This document shows positions 13,801 to 25,773 of a DNA stretch of 64,000 bases, in pieces; within the stretch, counting starts at the first letter, position 1; every line of letters begins with the position of its first letter. The translations under genes were made by a program, and so were the position numbers. The DNA lies in assembly GCA_965153455.1 (NCBI GenBank), contig OZ234497.1, forward strand, positions 11,222,001-11,286,000, in the 5' to 3' direction. This stretch comes from Sphagnum compactum. Its lineage: Eukaryota > Bryophyta > Sphagnopsida > Sphagnales. The notes below the pieces were generated by a model that saw only the letters and a program-made list of their open reading frames with translations, made no database searches and was not told the DNA's origin.

Positions 13801-16800
13801 ATACAAAATAAAATAAAATGTTTATTTGTATTCATATGAAATATACATCAATTATGTTTTCTTGGACAAAGGTTTACCTTTATTGAGATAAAGATTTGAG
13901 AATTACACATAAATATAAACCGTATTTTCCTTGTATTTTTAACAAAATATTGTTGGCATTATTGCCTATAGATGTATTGTATTAAATCTCAATGGAAAAT
14001 GCTTATGTACATTTGAGTGAATTAATAGCTCAATGTACAATTTAATAGTTATTTACAGACAAAGTTTTAAACATTACTTGTGCACTTTGTTCTTGTTAGT
14101 TGGTGTGGTCTAACCTACAACAATGGTTAATCCTAACTTAAATACATTATCATTAATTTAAAGCATCATTTTGACCTCAAAAGTTAGAACTTAGAACCTA
14201 TTTAAAATTGATTATATTAAATTTAAAAAATTCAGATTAATCGCACATGTTCCATGACATTCAAATGCAAGACTATAAACAAGTTATGTACTCCCCAACT
14301 TTGAAGGGTATGATTTTGTTTCTTAATTCTAATTGGGATGAATATCAATATACACCCTTGTTTATTTATAAATACAAAATCTTTGCAATTGATAAATATG
14401 CAAAATTATTTAGAAATTAAAAACATCTTTAGGCACGTTTTCAAATGCCTTGTTTATTTCATAAATACAAGTATAACACCCCTACCCAAAGTGCAAGGTT
14501 CCAAATTGAATAAAATCTTCCGCTTGTCCCCTCTTTTTTTTCCTTCTTTAATGTTATCATATGACTCCCAATAGTTCATCATTATATATGTCAATCTCAA
14601 ATTTGATTTTAGTATAAATAACACACATATGAAAAGCCATATGTTAATTTATTTTTCCATATCCACATCGGTGGGTAGAGAAAAAGTGCGGTCCTTTTAA
14701 TAAAGGAGTGAGATAGTTAGGCTTAGAAGAGGTAGGTATGAACAACACATACAATATAGACAACAATATTTTTATAATCTAGATTTTCAAGATTTAAAAA
14801 AAAAATACAATTTATTTTTGAAATGTTTATAGCTTTTACATCCAATGTAGTAAAAAATGCCTTATTTTTTAATTGAAGTCATTTAAAAAAAAACACAAAT
14901 GAACCCAATGTGTTTCTAACCAACTTCCTTGAAACCTATTTTAAAAGGTTTTGAAGTTGTAATGCCCACTCATAAAGTTTTCATTTAAGCTTCTCTTTCA
15001 TGTCACCTTTTGATGTTCCACAAATGACTTGTGACTTGGTGGTCTATGGTTGCTTGGGTTAGATTCAATATTTTAAAAATCCACAAGAGTGTGAAGGATT
15101 TTGGCAAAACTGCAAGAATGTTACAATCCAAATTAACCTTGACTTGAATAATGGCCAATATTACACAATCAATATATTTTATAAAAAAATTGTTAACATG
15201 AGCTTGAACACATCCCCCTTTTATTAAATTCAAATATAGAGCACCCTGTTGAAATATAAGGGATTAACAACATATTTCAAACGTTTCAAAGTTCACATTT
15301 AAACTATTCCATGTATCCTTTGCAATCTTTTCATGCACCAACACAATGAAGAAAGATTTTTCCAAAAAATTCAAATAATTGCCCAAGAAGCAACTTTTGC
15401 TTTTTTCTAATATACATTATATCACTACATTACAGCTTTTAATTGGAAATAATATTCCCATTCTCAACATTCACCATAGGTTCAACAAGTTCACTTGAAA
15501 TTATATCACATAAACCCTTTTATGCAAAAAAAAACTCCATCTAATATCCAAATATCAACCAACAATGCAATGATAAATTCACCACGTAAAAACTTAAAAT
15601 GTTCAATTCAATAGAACAATTTTTTTCATTTCCTTGAAGCACTCATACACATTAGTATAAACATAATATAAACAACATAAAACTCTAATACCATATAGAA
15701 AATTGATGCAAAAAGTGAAAAGAATAATAATAATAAATAATAATAAGACAAGGGGACCCTATAGAGTAAATTGAAAGTTCTCCACTTACCTTGAGGTCCA
15801 AACAAATTGTTATACTTACAATGTAACTCGTACACTATTCATACAAGAGGTGATAACCACTTCAAATATCACTTCAAATATTTCAATGGCCAAATTCTAA
15901 AGTATCACCTCAAAACATTTACTTGATATCATGCACATCTAACCCCCTTTGCTTAGCATGACAAAACACCATTTGCATACTAAGAGTAAAAACATGTCGC
16001 TCAAATGAAATTTAGGTATAGTAACTTGATAAGGGATTGATTCCCAACGCAATAAAGAGAGGGATCAATCATTCCCTTCCAAAGATTGGCTCATTTTTAT
16101 CATATCCAATATATACCTTTGGCCTTAGTGCAAAGCGCCCCCTCAAATCCATCTATGGTTGGTGCCTGAATTTTTTTTAAGTCAAGACATCATCATGTGT
16201 AGAATTGTTGTTTAATAGTTGCATGCAGGCACATCAGTTGTTCATCAAGAACACTCGCACAACCATGGCAACGACCACTCCCAAACAAGTCTGGATATGA
16301 TGTGACCATTTGATCATTTTGAAAAACCTCCCATCTCCATTGGAATTGAAAATTGTCAATCCTGGGAGTTTCCTCAATTCCTCGAGTCCGGTTGCATCAT
16401 GGACTTAATGTTTTCTTGTGAATTTAGAAGCAAGCCTTTTGAACACCGCCCTTCAGATTGATCACCTGCCATAGATTTGCAAAGCTTTTACCTCCTATAT
16501 TGTCATCGAAAATCTACAGTCCACTCTGCAACTGATCCCCATTCTCTTAAACCTCTTGTGGCATAATCCAACTTTCTACTTCTTTGTTAAAAAATGTGTG
16601 CAGTAGAACTGAAAAATGCAAACTATTTTCTCAACAAGAGCTGCTGCACACAATAAATAAGCAGCTCAGAGAGGAAGCCATGAACAATCCCGTGTCTGTC
16701 ACATTATCTACTGGTATCATTCGACTACCTAGTCACTAAGTAAAGCCAGTAGATTTGGGCATCACATTTCAAGTAGCTGGGTGAGGTGAGAGATAGAACA

Positions 16801-16804
16801 AGAT
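10801..16804. other. AT-rich intergenic tract
   Basis: About 6 kb of AT-rich sequence with only short spurious open frames, TTAA/TAAT runs (for example near 11850-11875) and a TA microsatellite near 13243-13260. I see no gene, RNA gene or bounded mobile element. The last few hundred bases (about 16150-16800) are less AT-rich and probably contain the 3' UTR of the WAT1-type gene read on the minus strand. Confidence 0.6.
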
Positions 16805-19744
16805 TTACCCAAGGAGAGGGTCCTCCAATTGAGAAGCAGGCTTTACAGGGAAGACTCCTTGAATAGTGGGGGGAGCTAGGGGAGCTAAAACTTCGAGCAT
16901 AAGAGCTCTTTGCCGTTGATTCTCATGTTGACCCCATGTTACCAAAGATAGACCACATATAATTACTACTGCGCCAATTATCCTGCTCAAAACCATGTCA
17001 ATAATCATGGAGCCGGTCTTACTCAGTTCATGCATTTAGTTTTGGTCATGGTTTTGCTGCTAGAAAATCCTTCTAGAACTCAAGAACAAAAAATAGGTGG
17101 GGGTGAAGAATTATCCCACAGGCTCGCCACCTACCAAAACTAATTTCATGAATTTTAACAACAACCACATTTGAGGAAAAAAGCTGAAAGTGTGAATATT
17201 TTTTACCAGCCTAAGAAAATGGATTCTCCAAGGAAATAATATCCAAGTATTGAGGAAAGCAAAGATGTCATGGGAGAATATGCACCCACAAAAATCGGCC
17301 CTCCTTTATGATTGGACCAACAAACCAGCACTGGAGTTACACCTGAGATAATAGTTCCCTGCAACACACACACCACTGAATCAAAAGGGCTTTATATTCC
17401 AGCAGAAAGATCAACTTCAATACTGGACAACCATTATCGAGTGCAACAACTTTGGTATAAATGAATATTTGGAGGTTATGATTCAGAAAGAGCCATACTT
17501 ACTGCATAAATAGCAGGAATAATTTGTGCTAGTCCTGAAAGAACCCATTTTGATGGGTCTTTTACAGTCACAACAACTGTCAAAAAGACCAATATTGTGC
17601 CTGAAAATACTGCGCCTGCCATCAAACTAATCGGCGCTGGATATCTAGCTAATGCGGGGACCTGCAATCACCACAAATCTCGATCAGTTTCATGAAACAA
17701 AGTGCTCTTGTTGCATAAATCTGATGATCAAGGTACAAACTTCAAGTATCCAAACAGCGAAAAAATTCTCCAGAAACTAGTGGGTACACATTCAGCATTT
17801 ATGACTTAACAAAACAATTGGGTTTCATGCTTACTTTGCAAATCCCCTTGTCCTTGACATCAAAAGAGTTGTGCTAATCTAGATCCAGATATCCAGCCCA
17901 GAAAAATTACGTTATGTGGTTTTGTTTACAGGATTCTGCTGCAACATATCCAAAGTACTCAAGATTGATTCAAACTTGTACCCTCTAGAGCATATGGGAT
18001 TGCATTCTGAAACCCATGCCAAACTCAGAAAACATACCTGGAGGTTGATATACACAGCTAATGACAAAGTGCTACCAATGATACAAAGGGCTCCAATTTG
18101 CCATTTGCTAATCCCCCACTGTTGTAGGAGTTCAGCAAAAACTTCTCCTGACAGAGGAGGTGCTCTTTGTGGCAATGTTGCATTTGTAAGACCCACTCTG
18201 GGTAACAAATTAGGCCCCTTGTAGAACAAGAGCGCCATTGCCCCCAATACACACAAGAGCACACCCAGTATTTTTGCCTGGCCATGTCGTTCGCCAATCC
18301 TTACTTCCTCTAACCTGAAGTTCCAAACACAGGAAATCAACAATGACAACATGAGAGATTGTGGAACTTGTAAAATTCACTTCTGCAAGTCTCATAGAGA
18401 GATCAGAACCAATAGGTGAAACAGAGAACAAAACAGAACTGAATTCTGAGAAACACAAAATGGAACGAAATTCTGAGCAACAAAAATGGAATGGAATTCT
18501 GAGAGACACAAAAAATAGAAATGAATTATGAGAAACACAAAATGGAACTGAATTCTGAGAAACACGAATTGCAAGTAAGAGCAGAAAGTTGGGGGGGGGT
18601 GGATTTTGTACCTAAAAATGAAAGCAATCACGAGAATACAAATGGGAGTGCAATTCTGCAAGGCTGATGAAAGCACAACACCAGCGAAACCCAGACCCAC
18701 CAAATACAACGTGTGTTGTATAAAAATCCTGGCCCAAAGAGAAGTACAGTTTCTTCTTTGCAGGTGTCAAGAATTGAAGGAATGAACAAACAATCAATCC
18801 ATTGCATAAGTATATGAATCTATCTAAAAATCTGTGTTAGATTTTTTTGTTTCTCCTCCCCCCATCACAAAACCAACGAATCTGGATACTACGAAAGGTG
18901 CAAAGAAAGAAAACAGGTAGAAAGAAAGGACAATCGAAAACTTGACTAGTATCGATGGGAATGGAAAGACCCCAAAATTGGAGAAGATTTGTTCACAAAA
19001 ATTGATTGATTGATCGTTTTGGATACAATTTACTCTACGTACCCGAAAAAGCCAAGACAAACCATGAAGCCAAACACAGGAAGTGTCAACTTTGGTCGAG
19101 TTTCCCTGCAATTCAAAAAATCACACAACGCCCATTTCAAAAAACCCATTTGTGTCTGTCAGAAAAACCCAAGTGTTGTCGTTGGCACCCCACCCAAGCT
19201 CCTCAAACTCCTCAAATTCTTTCCAAAGACCAGCGACGAGCAGCACCCATGACTAAATTTCAGTCTCCCAACAAACCCAAAAACCTTACAACAAGAAAGA
19301 AAAGAAAGATGTTACGGGTGGGAGGGGGGGCGTTAGAAACAAAACAAGGATAAGAAGCAATGATCACCACCCATGACTCAATTTTCAGTCTCCCAACAAA
19401 CCAAAAACCTTACAACGTGCAAGCAAGCAAGCAAGAAAGCAAGAAAGAAAGAAAGATTTGGAGGAGAGGGGGAGGGGAACAAAAAAATCAAGGATTGGAA
19501 ACAGGAAGAAGAAGGAAGGAAGGGGTTAGAGAGGGAAGCAGAAACCCAACCTTTCTGCAAAAAAAGAGTAAGTCCCGAGAACAAAGCAGCCGATGAAATC
19601 TCTATACAAACAGAAGACAAAGGGATTCACCCCTGTGCTCACTGCCACTTTGGACAGAAGTGCATAGATTGCCAAACTGCACATTGCCATGATCAGAGCT
19701 GCATGTAGCTTCCATGTGTCAAATCCCCTGCCATCTCCTGCCAT
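16805..19744 (-). CDS. WAT1-related (EamA/DMT family) membrane transporter
   Basis: A complete plant drug/metabolite-type transporter of 379 residues, likely exporting amino acids, auxin or other small metabolites across the plasma membrane or tonoplast; the substrate cannot be read from sequence. Exons in coding order: 19744-19551, 19105-19043, 18728-18612, 18314-18038, 17661-17503, 17358-17207 and 16982-16805, with stop TAA at 16805-16807. All phases agree (1140 nt). Family hallmarks are the first helix beginning WKLHAALIMA, then GVNPFVFCLYRDFIG, LSSALQNCTPICILVIAFIFR-type EamA helix 4, GAMALLFYKGPNLL, and C-terminal YYFLGE followed by a GxIIGAVVIICGL-type last helix. Two five-helix halves are separated by a hydrophilic loop around residues 170-200. 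The chosen Met (MAGDGRGF) is preceded in frame by a Glu-rich stretch and another ATG at 19858, which would add 38 residues. Confidence 0.9.
18420..18575. repeat. Short degenerate tandem repeat inside a WAT1-gene intron
   Basis: About five imperfect copies of a roughly 30-bp unit built around ATTCTGAGAAACACAAAATGG lie in the intron between exons 3 and 4 of the WAT1-type gene. The variation between copies (gag/aaa, aac/gaa) suggests slippage and divergence. Confidence 0.7.
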
Positions 19745-20169
19745 CTCCTTCTCCTCCTCCCCCTTCTCCTCTTCCTCTTCCTCCTCCTCCTCCTCCTCCT
19801 CCTCAACTCTCACTCCAGAACTCCTGGAAATTTTCCCCAACAGAACACACACACACACAAACTCCCAAAAACAACAACGACAAAAGCTCTCCTGTCTTTG
19901 TGATTTGGGAAATTTTGGGCATTTTTAAAGTTGTTTTTTTGGGTTTGTTTGTTTTTTTTTAATAGGGTAAAAATTTTGATTAAATTTTTACTTCAAATTC
20001 CTTAATTGAAATTCTTCAGAAACAAGATATCACCTTTTTCGTATTAAAATTAATAATAATAATATTATTGTATTATTATTATTATTATTATTATTAAAAC
20101 CTTGAAAGAAACATGTCCAAATTAAGTGATTTTGATATGTGTTATGTAATGTGGCTTGTGGTGGCCTTT

Positions 20170-20475
20170 ACATAAACTTTTTTTTCTTGGCAAAAACTTT
20201 TTTTTTTTTTTGGTTAAAATTTTTATCTTTTGACAAAACTTTTTTTTTTTTTTACTAAACTTTTCTCTATTGATAAAACCTGTATTGTTTTTTGGCTAAA
20301 TTTTCTCTTTTGTTGGTAAAACTTATATCTTTTTTTGGTTAAACTTTTCTCTTTTGACAAAACTTACATATTTTCTTGACTAATTTTTTATTTTTTTTTG
20401 GTTAAACTTTTTTCTCTTGACAAAAACTATATTCTTTCTTGGTTAAATTTTTTTCTCTTGGCAAAACTTATGATT
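20170..20475. repeat. Degenerate T-rich tandem repeat
   Basis: A run of imperfect units alternating a phrase like TTTCTCTTTTGACAAAACTT with TTTTTTGGTTAAA, about five to seven copies of roughly 45-60 bp. Copies have drifted in T-tract length and in the gac/ggc base of the core. Confidence 0.7.
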
Positions 20476-21639
20476 TTAAATACAAAGTGTTAAGTAATTT
20501 TTAAAAAAATAAAATGTAAAGTACAAGATGGGCATTTTGTCAATTGCATACCAACATTTTGAGAATTTCCCTCATCCCTTTGGCTTTATTTACTCGTCTT
20601 AAGCAGAGTAAAGCCTTCCCGGGGCTGACAATCCCGAGCTTTACACAGGCTGTAACCAATCAATTTGGGTGTCTTTTTATTTACAATTTTTACTTATATA
20701 GTTATGTGGACCAACACGAGGAAGCAAAGTGGCCAAGCTCGCTCGCTCGCTCTCTCGACTTTTCCCAATTTCCAAGGCTTGGTATGCGCCCATTACATTT
20801 AAAATGTTTTGTGGACCGTAACACAACGGGGTAGTTTCGACACATGTCTATTGAATAATTAAATCAATTTGGATCCAAAAAAATGGGGAAATTTTCAGAA
20901 TATTCCCAAAGATTCTTTACTTTCCAGCACAAAATCTTTGATTTTGGAAGAAATTTTATTTTGTTAGGATTTTTTTTTCCCTGTTTTTTAAAAATAACGT
21001 AATCAGTGCCAAAGCTGTCAAGGTGCTTTATTATCCAGAGTGACATACTGAGCACCGATGGAGATATGCTCTAACGGTATTAACCACCGAGCTATTACAA
21101 TTGCTGCCGATTATTTAATTCTCAATTATCAGGCCATAGTTCTCACACTCACAGTTCGAGGGTAACAACGTCGTTGGCCACGGGCATTACTAGAATTGGG
21201 AAAATTGTATTGCGTATCAACCAAAACAAAAAAAATTAATTAAATTTTTTTTCTACCGTGTCAATTTTTTCACCATCCAATAGTGCCCTTAGCCATGGGG
21301 TACGTGTTGCGTGTATCACGGGAATAAAAAAAATGTAGGCCATTTCGGAAAAAATGAAACATCCACGTACGTTGCCCACAAGTGTGAGTGTTTTTGTTTT
21401 CTAAAATGCCCGATGGTGGTTTCTTCCATTTTTTTTTGTAAGCGTTCCTCCAAATACATTAAGAATTTGGGCGAGGGTATTTACGCCTACCTATGCCAAC
21501 AATGGGGTAAAGAATGGAAGTAGGTATAGAAATTCTCGGGAGCCAATGAGGAGAGCTGGCATGCTCCCCCGAAAGGACCACTAGTCCTTTTTCTTTTTGA
21601 GAGAGAGAGAGGGGGTGACCTTTTTGGATGGGTTTTGTT

Positions 21640-21722
21640 CCCAATGTGTTCCCAACATGTTCGTCAAGTTCTCAATGTGTTCCCAACATGTTTGTCAAGT
21701 TCTCAATGTGTTCCCAATAGCA
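21640..21722. repeat. Short tandem repeat with TTCCCAATGTGTTCCCAACATG core
   Basis: Two full and one partial copy of a roughly 36-bp unit (caatgtgttcccaacatgtt followed by gtcaagttct), near-identical between copies. It lies in intergenic DNA and has no coding potential. Confidence 0.75.
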
Positions 21723-24700
21723 CCTCACTCACTTGAGAGGAATAAGGATCTAAGGTGGGGGGGACTTTCCCCAAATAAGGGGTTTGCCCGGGCCCTCAAC
21801 ATGGGCCCGAAACCCCCATCGTTGACCCTTGTAAAGTGTAGGCTAAAGCCCGAGACCATGGCTTTTACCAAAATAAGGGACCCCCTTATTGTAACATCCT
21901 TCTGAAAAATGAAAAATCCACCCAAAAATCTAAAAATTCTGCCCAAAAATTAAATTTTTTTCCCTTTTTCTTTTGTAAAGCCTATCAATTTAATTAACTA
22001 CAAATTCCCCGGCCAGGTACGAATTAGCCGAGAGCACGAGGGAAGTCGTATTTTTTTCAAAGTCGGAAGTCAAAAATGTTGCCGGATTTCTCTTGTGAAA
22101 TGAGGTGTGTGAGTAGTGTGCACGAAAATTGGGCTTTTCTTAAAGCATATTTGCGTATTTGAAAAAACTTCCTAGTGTAGGTGGAGGTCACCTTTTTATG
22201 TATAAAGCAAATATTCGGAAATATCATCATGTCATGTATTCGGATGGCACCTTTGTATCCGTAAATCACTTGGTCGGTTGGTAATTGGAAAGGACCTTAG
22301 AAATTTTGAGAAAATCCCCCCTAGAGAAAAGAGGTCGGATCTCACACCTACTCTATAGGAGTGGTAGGGACCTTACCAAAGTAGGGACCTTACCGAAGTA
22401 GGGATTTTTTGTAGGCCTAATTACCTCCACTTTGTTCTCCCCTATGCGCACCGACATGGATATGACAAAACAAATTAACATTTGTCTTTTCATTCCATGT
22501 TATTTATATTAAAGTAATATTATATGGATATGAACAAGCAATTCTTCTCATTTTCATATTATTTATATTTTAAAAATTTAATAACCTGCTCCTTTCGAGC
22601 TCATCTATTTAATCCTTTTTTCTTTGCAATTTTGAGATCTTGCATAAATAGTGATGAATTAATTACTAGGAACGATATGAAAACATAAGAGAAAAAAAAA
22701 CAAGGGGGTGTGTCACACTATGGCCTTGCCATTTACTTTTTAAAGTATCTTAAGAAGGCAAAAGAAGAATTATGGAAACTAAAATATTTCACCATGCAAA
22801 AATATAATGTTCAAAAAATCCTCTAAAAGAAACCAATGTCCTTCAAGATACTATTATAACTCTATTATAACTAATCTCAAGTTTCAAAACAAGCCAAAAA
22901 ATATCATCTCTCAAAAATCCTCATATAAAAATAGAACTATTATTATTACTTAGGGGCCTATAAAAATCCCTTAAGCTACTATACTCTTGAATGAATCTAA
23001 AACACAATATCCTTGCCTTGGTAGTAGGCAAGGCCAGTAAAAGGGGTAGGCTAAAGGCTGGGGCACAATGTAGTTATTTTAGTTTTGAGGCTAGGAGCAT
23101 CAAAATTTTGGGGGAGCTGTGGGATCCATTTTTGAGGGGATTTTATTTTCCCTTGGTACTCCAGACGTCCCATAACAGCATCCCCAGCCCATGCTGAGTA
23201 CGTATGTGACCCCTGAACATTAAAATTGAATGAAGAAAAGTCAAAACATGCCAGTTTAGCTCTGCAAAATAGCAGCAACATGATGACAACATTATATGTT
23301 TGTGTCTCCCTTCTCGGTGTTTGAGGTTTGATGTTTATTTTGGGAGGAAAGGAATTGAAATGTTTCTTCAGCTTCTTTCTTTTCACAACCGAAAGAGAGT
23401 TGTGAAGTGAGATTTTGTATCTTCCGTAGAGGATGGGCTTTCGAGGGGATCTAAGGTCTTTCTCCTCATCTTTTGTAATATCAAAGCTCCGTCAAATAGG
23501 GTGAGCGCCGATAGAAGAACCTGGAGAAATCGTGGTTGCATTCTTGGTCTAGTTTTTGACAAGTTCTAACCCATTAACATCGTTTTGTAAATTTCAGACT
23601 TATTGTCTGGGAGTTATTGAAATTTTAATAATTTTGTCACTGAAAATTCAATAAAGGTCAAAATTAAATTTTTAAAGGAAATTGCATTTCATACCGCTTC
23701 AGTCTAAAATGTTATAAAATTTTATGAACATGCGTAATTTTTAACATTGGATTTTCACAAATTATAACTATATATGACACAAATTGATCACATATGGACA
23801 ATTGCACCAACACAACAATGTTTGCTTAAGTTAATCCAAACCTATTGGATTAATTATAACCCTCTTTATTTCACATGCAAACTACTAGACTATGTTCCCA
23901 AATTTGTATGGCCAAAATAACTAGCATATTGGAACATTATATTAATTAGAACCTTGTGATCGAAGAAAATGCTCTAGACTTATGGAATGCATTCTAATAG
24001 TTAAATAAATATTTAAAAACTTAATTTAAGCTCACTTTGGAAAATGAGATGGAGGTTTATCAATTTCATATAATTTCCCCCTTCTTATTTATTTCCCTCA
24101 TGTGAAAATGTTTTCATATGGTTTCTAGTAATAATTTTGGATTACTAAAATCCTATGGCCAAGGAAAAAGGTTATGGATTTATGGAATATATTTTAATAG
24201 CTAAATAAATATTTAAATTTTAATTGAAACTTCACTTTGAAAATGGGAGAAAGCGGTAAGAATAATGGTGAAAAAAATGTAGGTTTAGGGTTTAAGGTTA
24301 AGCCTAAACTCTAACCCCTCCCCCCCTTTTAATTTCATTCATATGTTTTTCATATCTCAATTGTGTTTTTACTATATAACATGTGCCTCTTAATGCTATT
24401 TTTAAAAAACATATTGAAATAATATAATTTGAATTACATACATTAATAATGATATTATGAACTACTTAAAACCATATAGACTTTGGATAAATCCATAGAA
24501 CAAACATACACACATATATGGGCTAGTTGAAACCATTATTGAATTATTGGTGTTTTTTTAAATCTATAAATTACACAAATTCTAAATTTTAGCATTGATA
24601 TTTGAAATTGTCACAACAATTCCCATAAGACTAAAATCAAACAATTAAAAAAAATTGTTAAAAATGTTCTTACATTGTGTTCCAAAATGAATAATAATAA

Positions 24701-25129
24701 TCTTTTAAATGTCGGGCATTTTATAACATATATGGATGGGTGTTGCGGATGAAGAGTTTGAAAAGTAAAATTCCATTTGAATTTCAATATTTAGACTACT
24801 CCAATAATGTGTCAAATTTTATTTTGAAATTATGTTGGAAGACTTGTGTGAGCAATTAAAACCATACATTTCATTACATTTGCAATATATTTAATTTCTA
24901 ATAATATAAGAAAAAAAATTTGTATGCATTTTTTCCAAGGTATATAATATTTATAAATATTGTAACCATATTCTATCCAAGTAACTTCCCCAAATGTGGT
25001 TGTCATTTTGCCTTGGCCATGGATGAACCTTGACTAACTAAATATCTAGTTTCACCTTGGTTTCATCCATTCCCTAAGGAAGTAGGTCCTGTAATTAGGT
25101 ACCATCCATCCTCTATGGTGTGCTGGTAG

Positions 25130-25540
25130 GTACTGGTTCACTCTGTTCCAGTTAGGCGCCATGGCCCGGGTGGTACGTAGCTGGGTAACTGGAACTCTAA
25201 TAGAAAAACTGTTTCCAGACCACTTGTTTGCAGACCACTTTTCCTACCAGTCCCTTCTGTCGTGGTACTGGTTCACTCTGTTCCAGTTAGGGGCCATGCC
25301 CCGGGTGGTACGTAGCTGGGTAACTGGAACTCCAATAGGAAACTGTTTCCAGACCACTTGTTTCCAGACCACTTACCTGCCCTTCCTTTACGATGTCATG
25401 GTGGGTACTGGTTCAGTCTGGCCCGGTTATGGGGCCATCGGTGGTGGTACTGGTGGGGTGTTAGTTCACTTCTGGCCCGGTTACGCGCCATGGCTGGGGT
25501 GGTGGTGGCGCATGGCAAGAAACACAAAATCCTTCGCTCC
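25130..25540. repeat. GC-rich tandem duplication upstream of POC1
   Basis: Two well-conserved copies of a 135-bp unit start near 25130 and 25264 (GGTACTGGTTCACTCTGTTCC...), followed by two decayed partial copies near 25403 and 25467. Because 135 is a multiple of three, an open frame runs through and repeats RVVRSWVTGT. This sits 230-640 bp upstream of the POC1 start codon in otherwise AT-rich surroundings, so it may form part of the promoter. Confidence 0.75.
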
Positions 25541-25773
25541 TCGGCCTCGCGGTTGTGTTGTTGTGCCTTTGTTCTTCTTCCTTCGCCTACGTAGAAAAAT
25601 TGTACTCCGATGTGGCTTTTGCAAATCGTTGTTTGCAGAATTATGGATTCAATAAACCTAAATTTCTTTTTTTTCCATAAAATTTCCTAGAGAGGAAGCT
25701 CCTTGAAGGAGAAGGAAGAACAACAAGAAGGCACAAGAACAAGAACAACAAGACACGCTTTTTGTTGCCAAAA

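Larger units (their letters stand above)
19745..25773. other. Intergenic region between WAT1-type gene and POC1
   Basis: These two genes are divergent, so both ends of this stretch should hold promoters: about 19745-19960 (TCC/CTT microsatellite, CA repeat) for the WAT1-type gene and about 25130-25773 for POC1. Between them are degenerate tandem repeats, a GC-rich hairpin near 21779-21818, a repeat of a GTAGGGACCTTACC unit near 22366-22402, and AT-rich sequence (23600-25050). No gene is supported. Confidence 0.55.

Noticed and set aside
21040-21175. tRNA-like phrase on the minus strand (TAGCTCGGTGGTTAA ... TTAGAGCATATC)
   Set aside because: It resembles an A box and D arm, but no anticodon or T arm can be folded at the right distance on that strand; at most a decayed tRNA-derived repeat.
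25161-25655. 164-codon plus-strand open frame upstream of POC1
   Set aside because: It is open because the 135-bp repeat is a multiple of three; outside the repeat it shows no family resemblance, and the third and fourth copies break the pattern.
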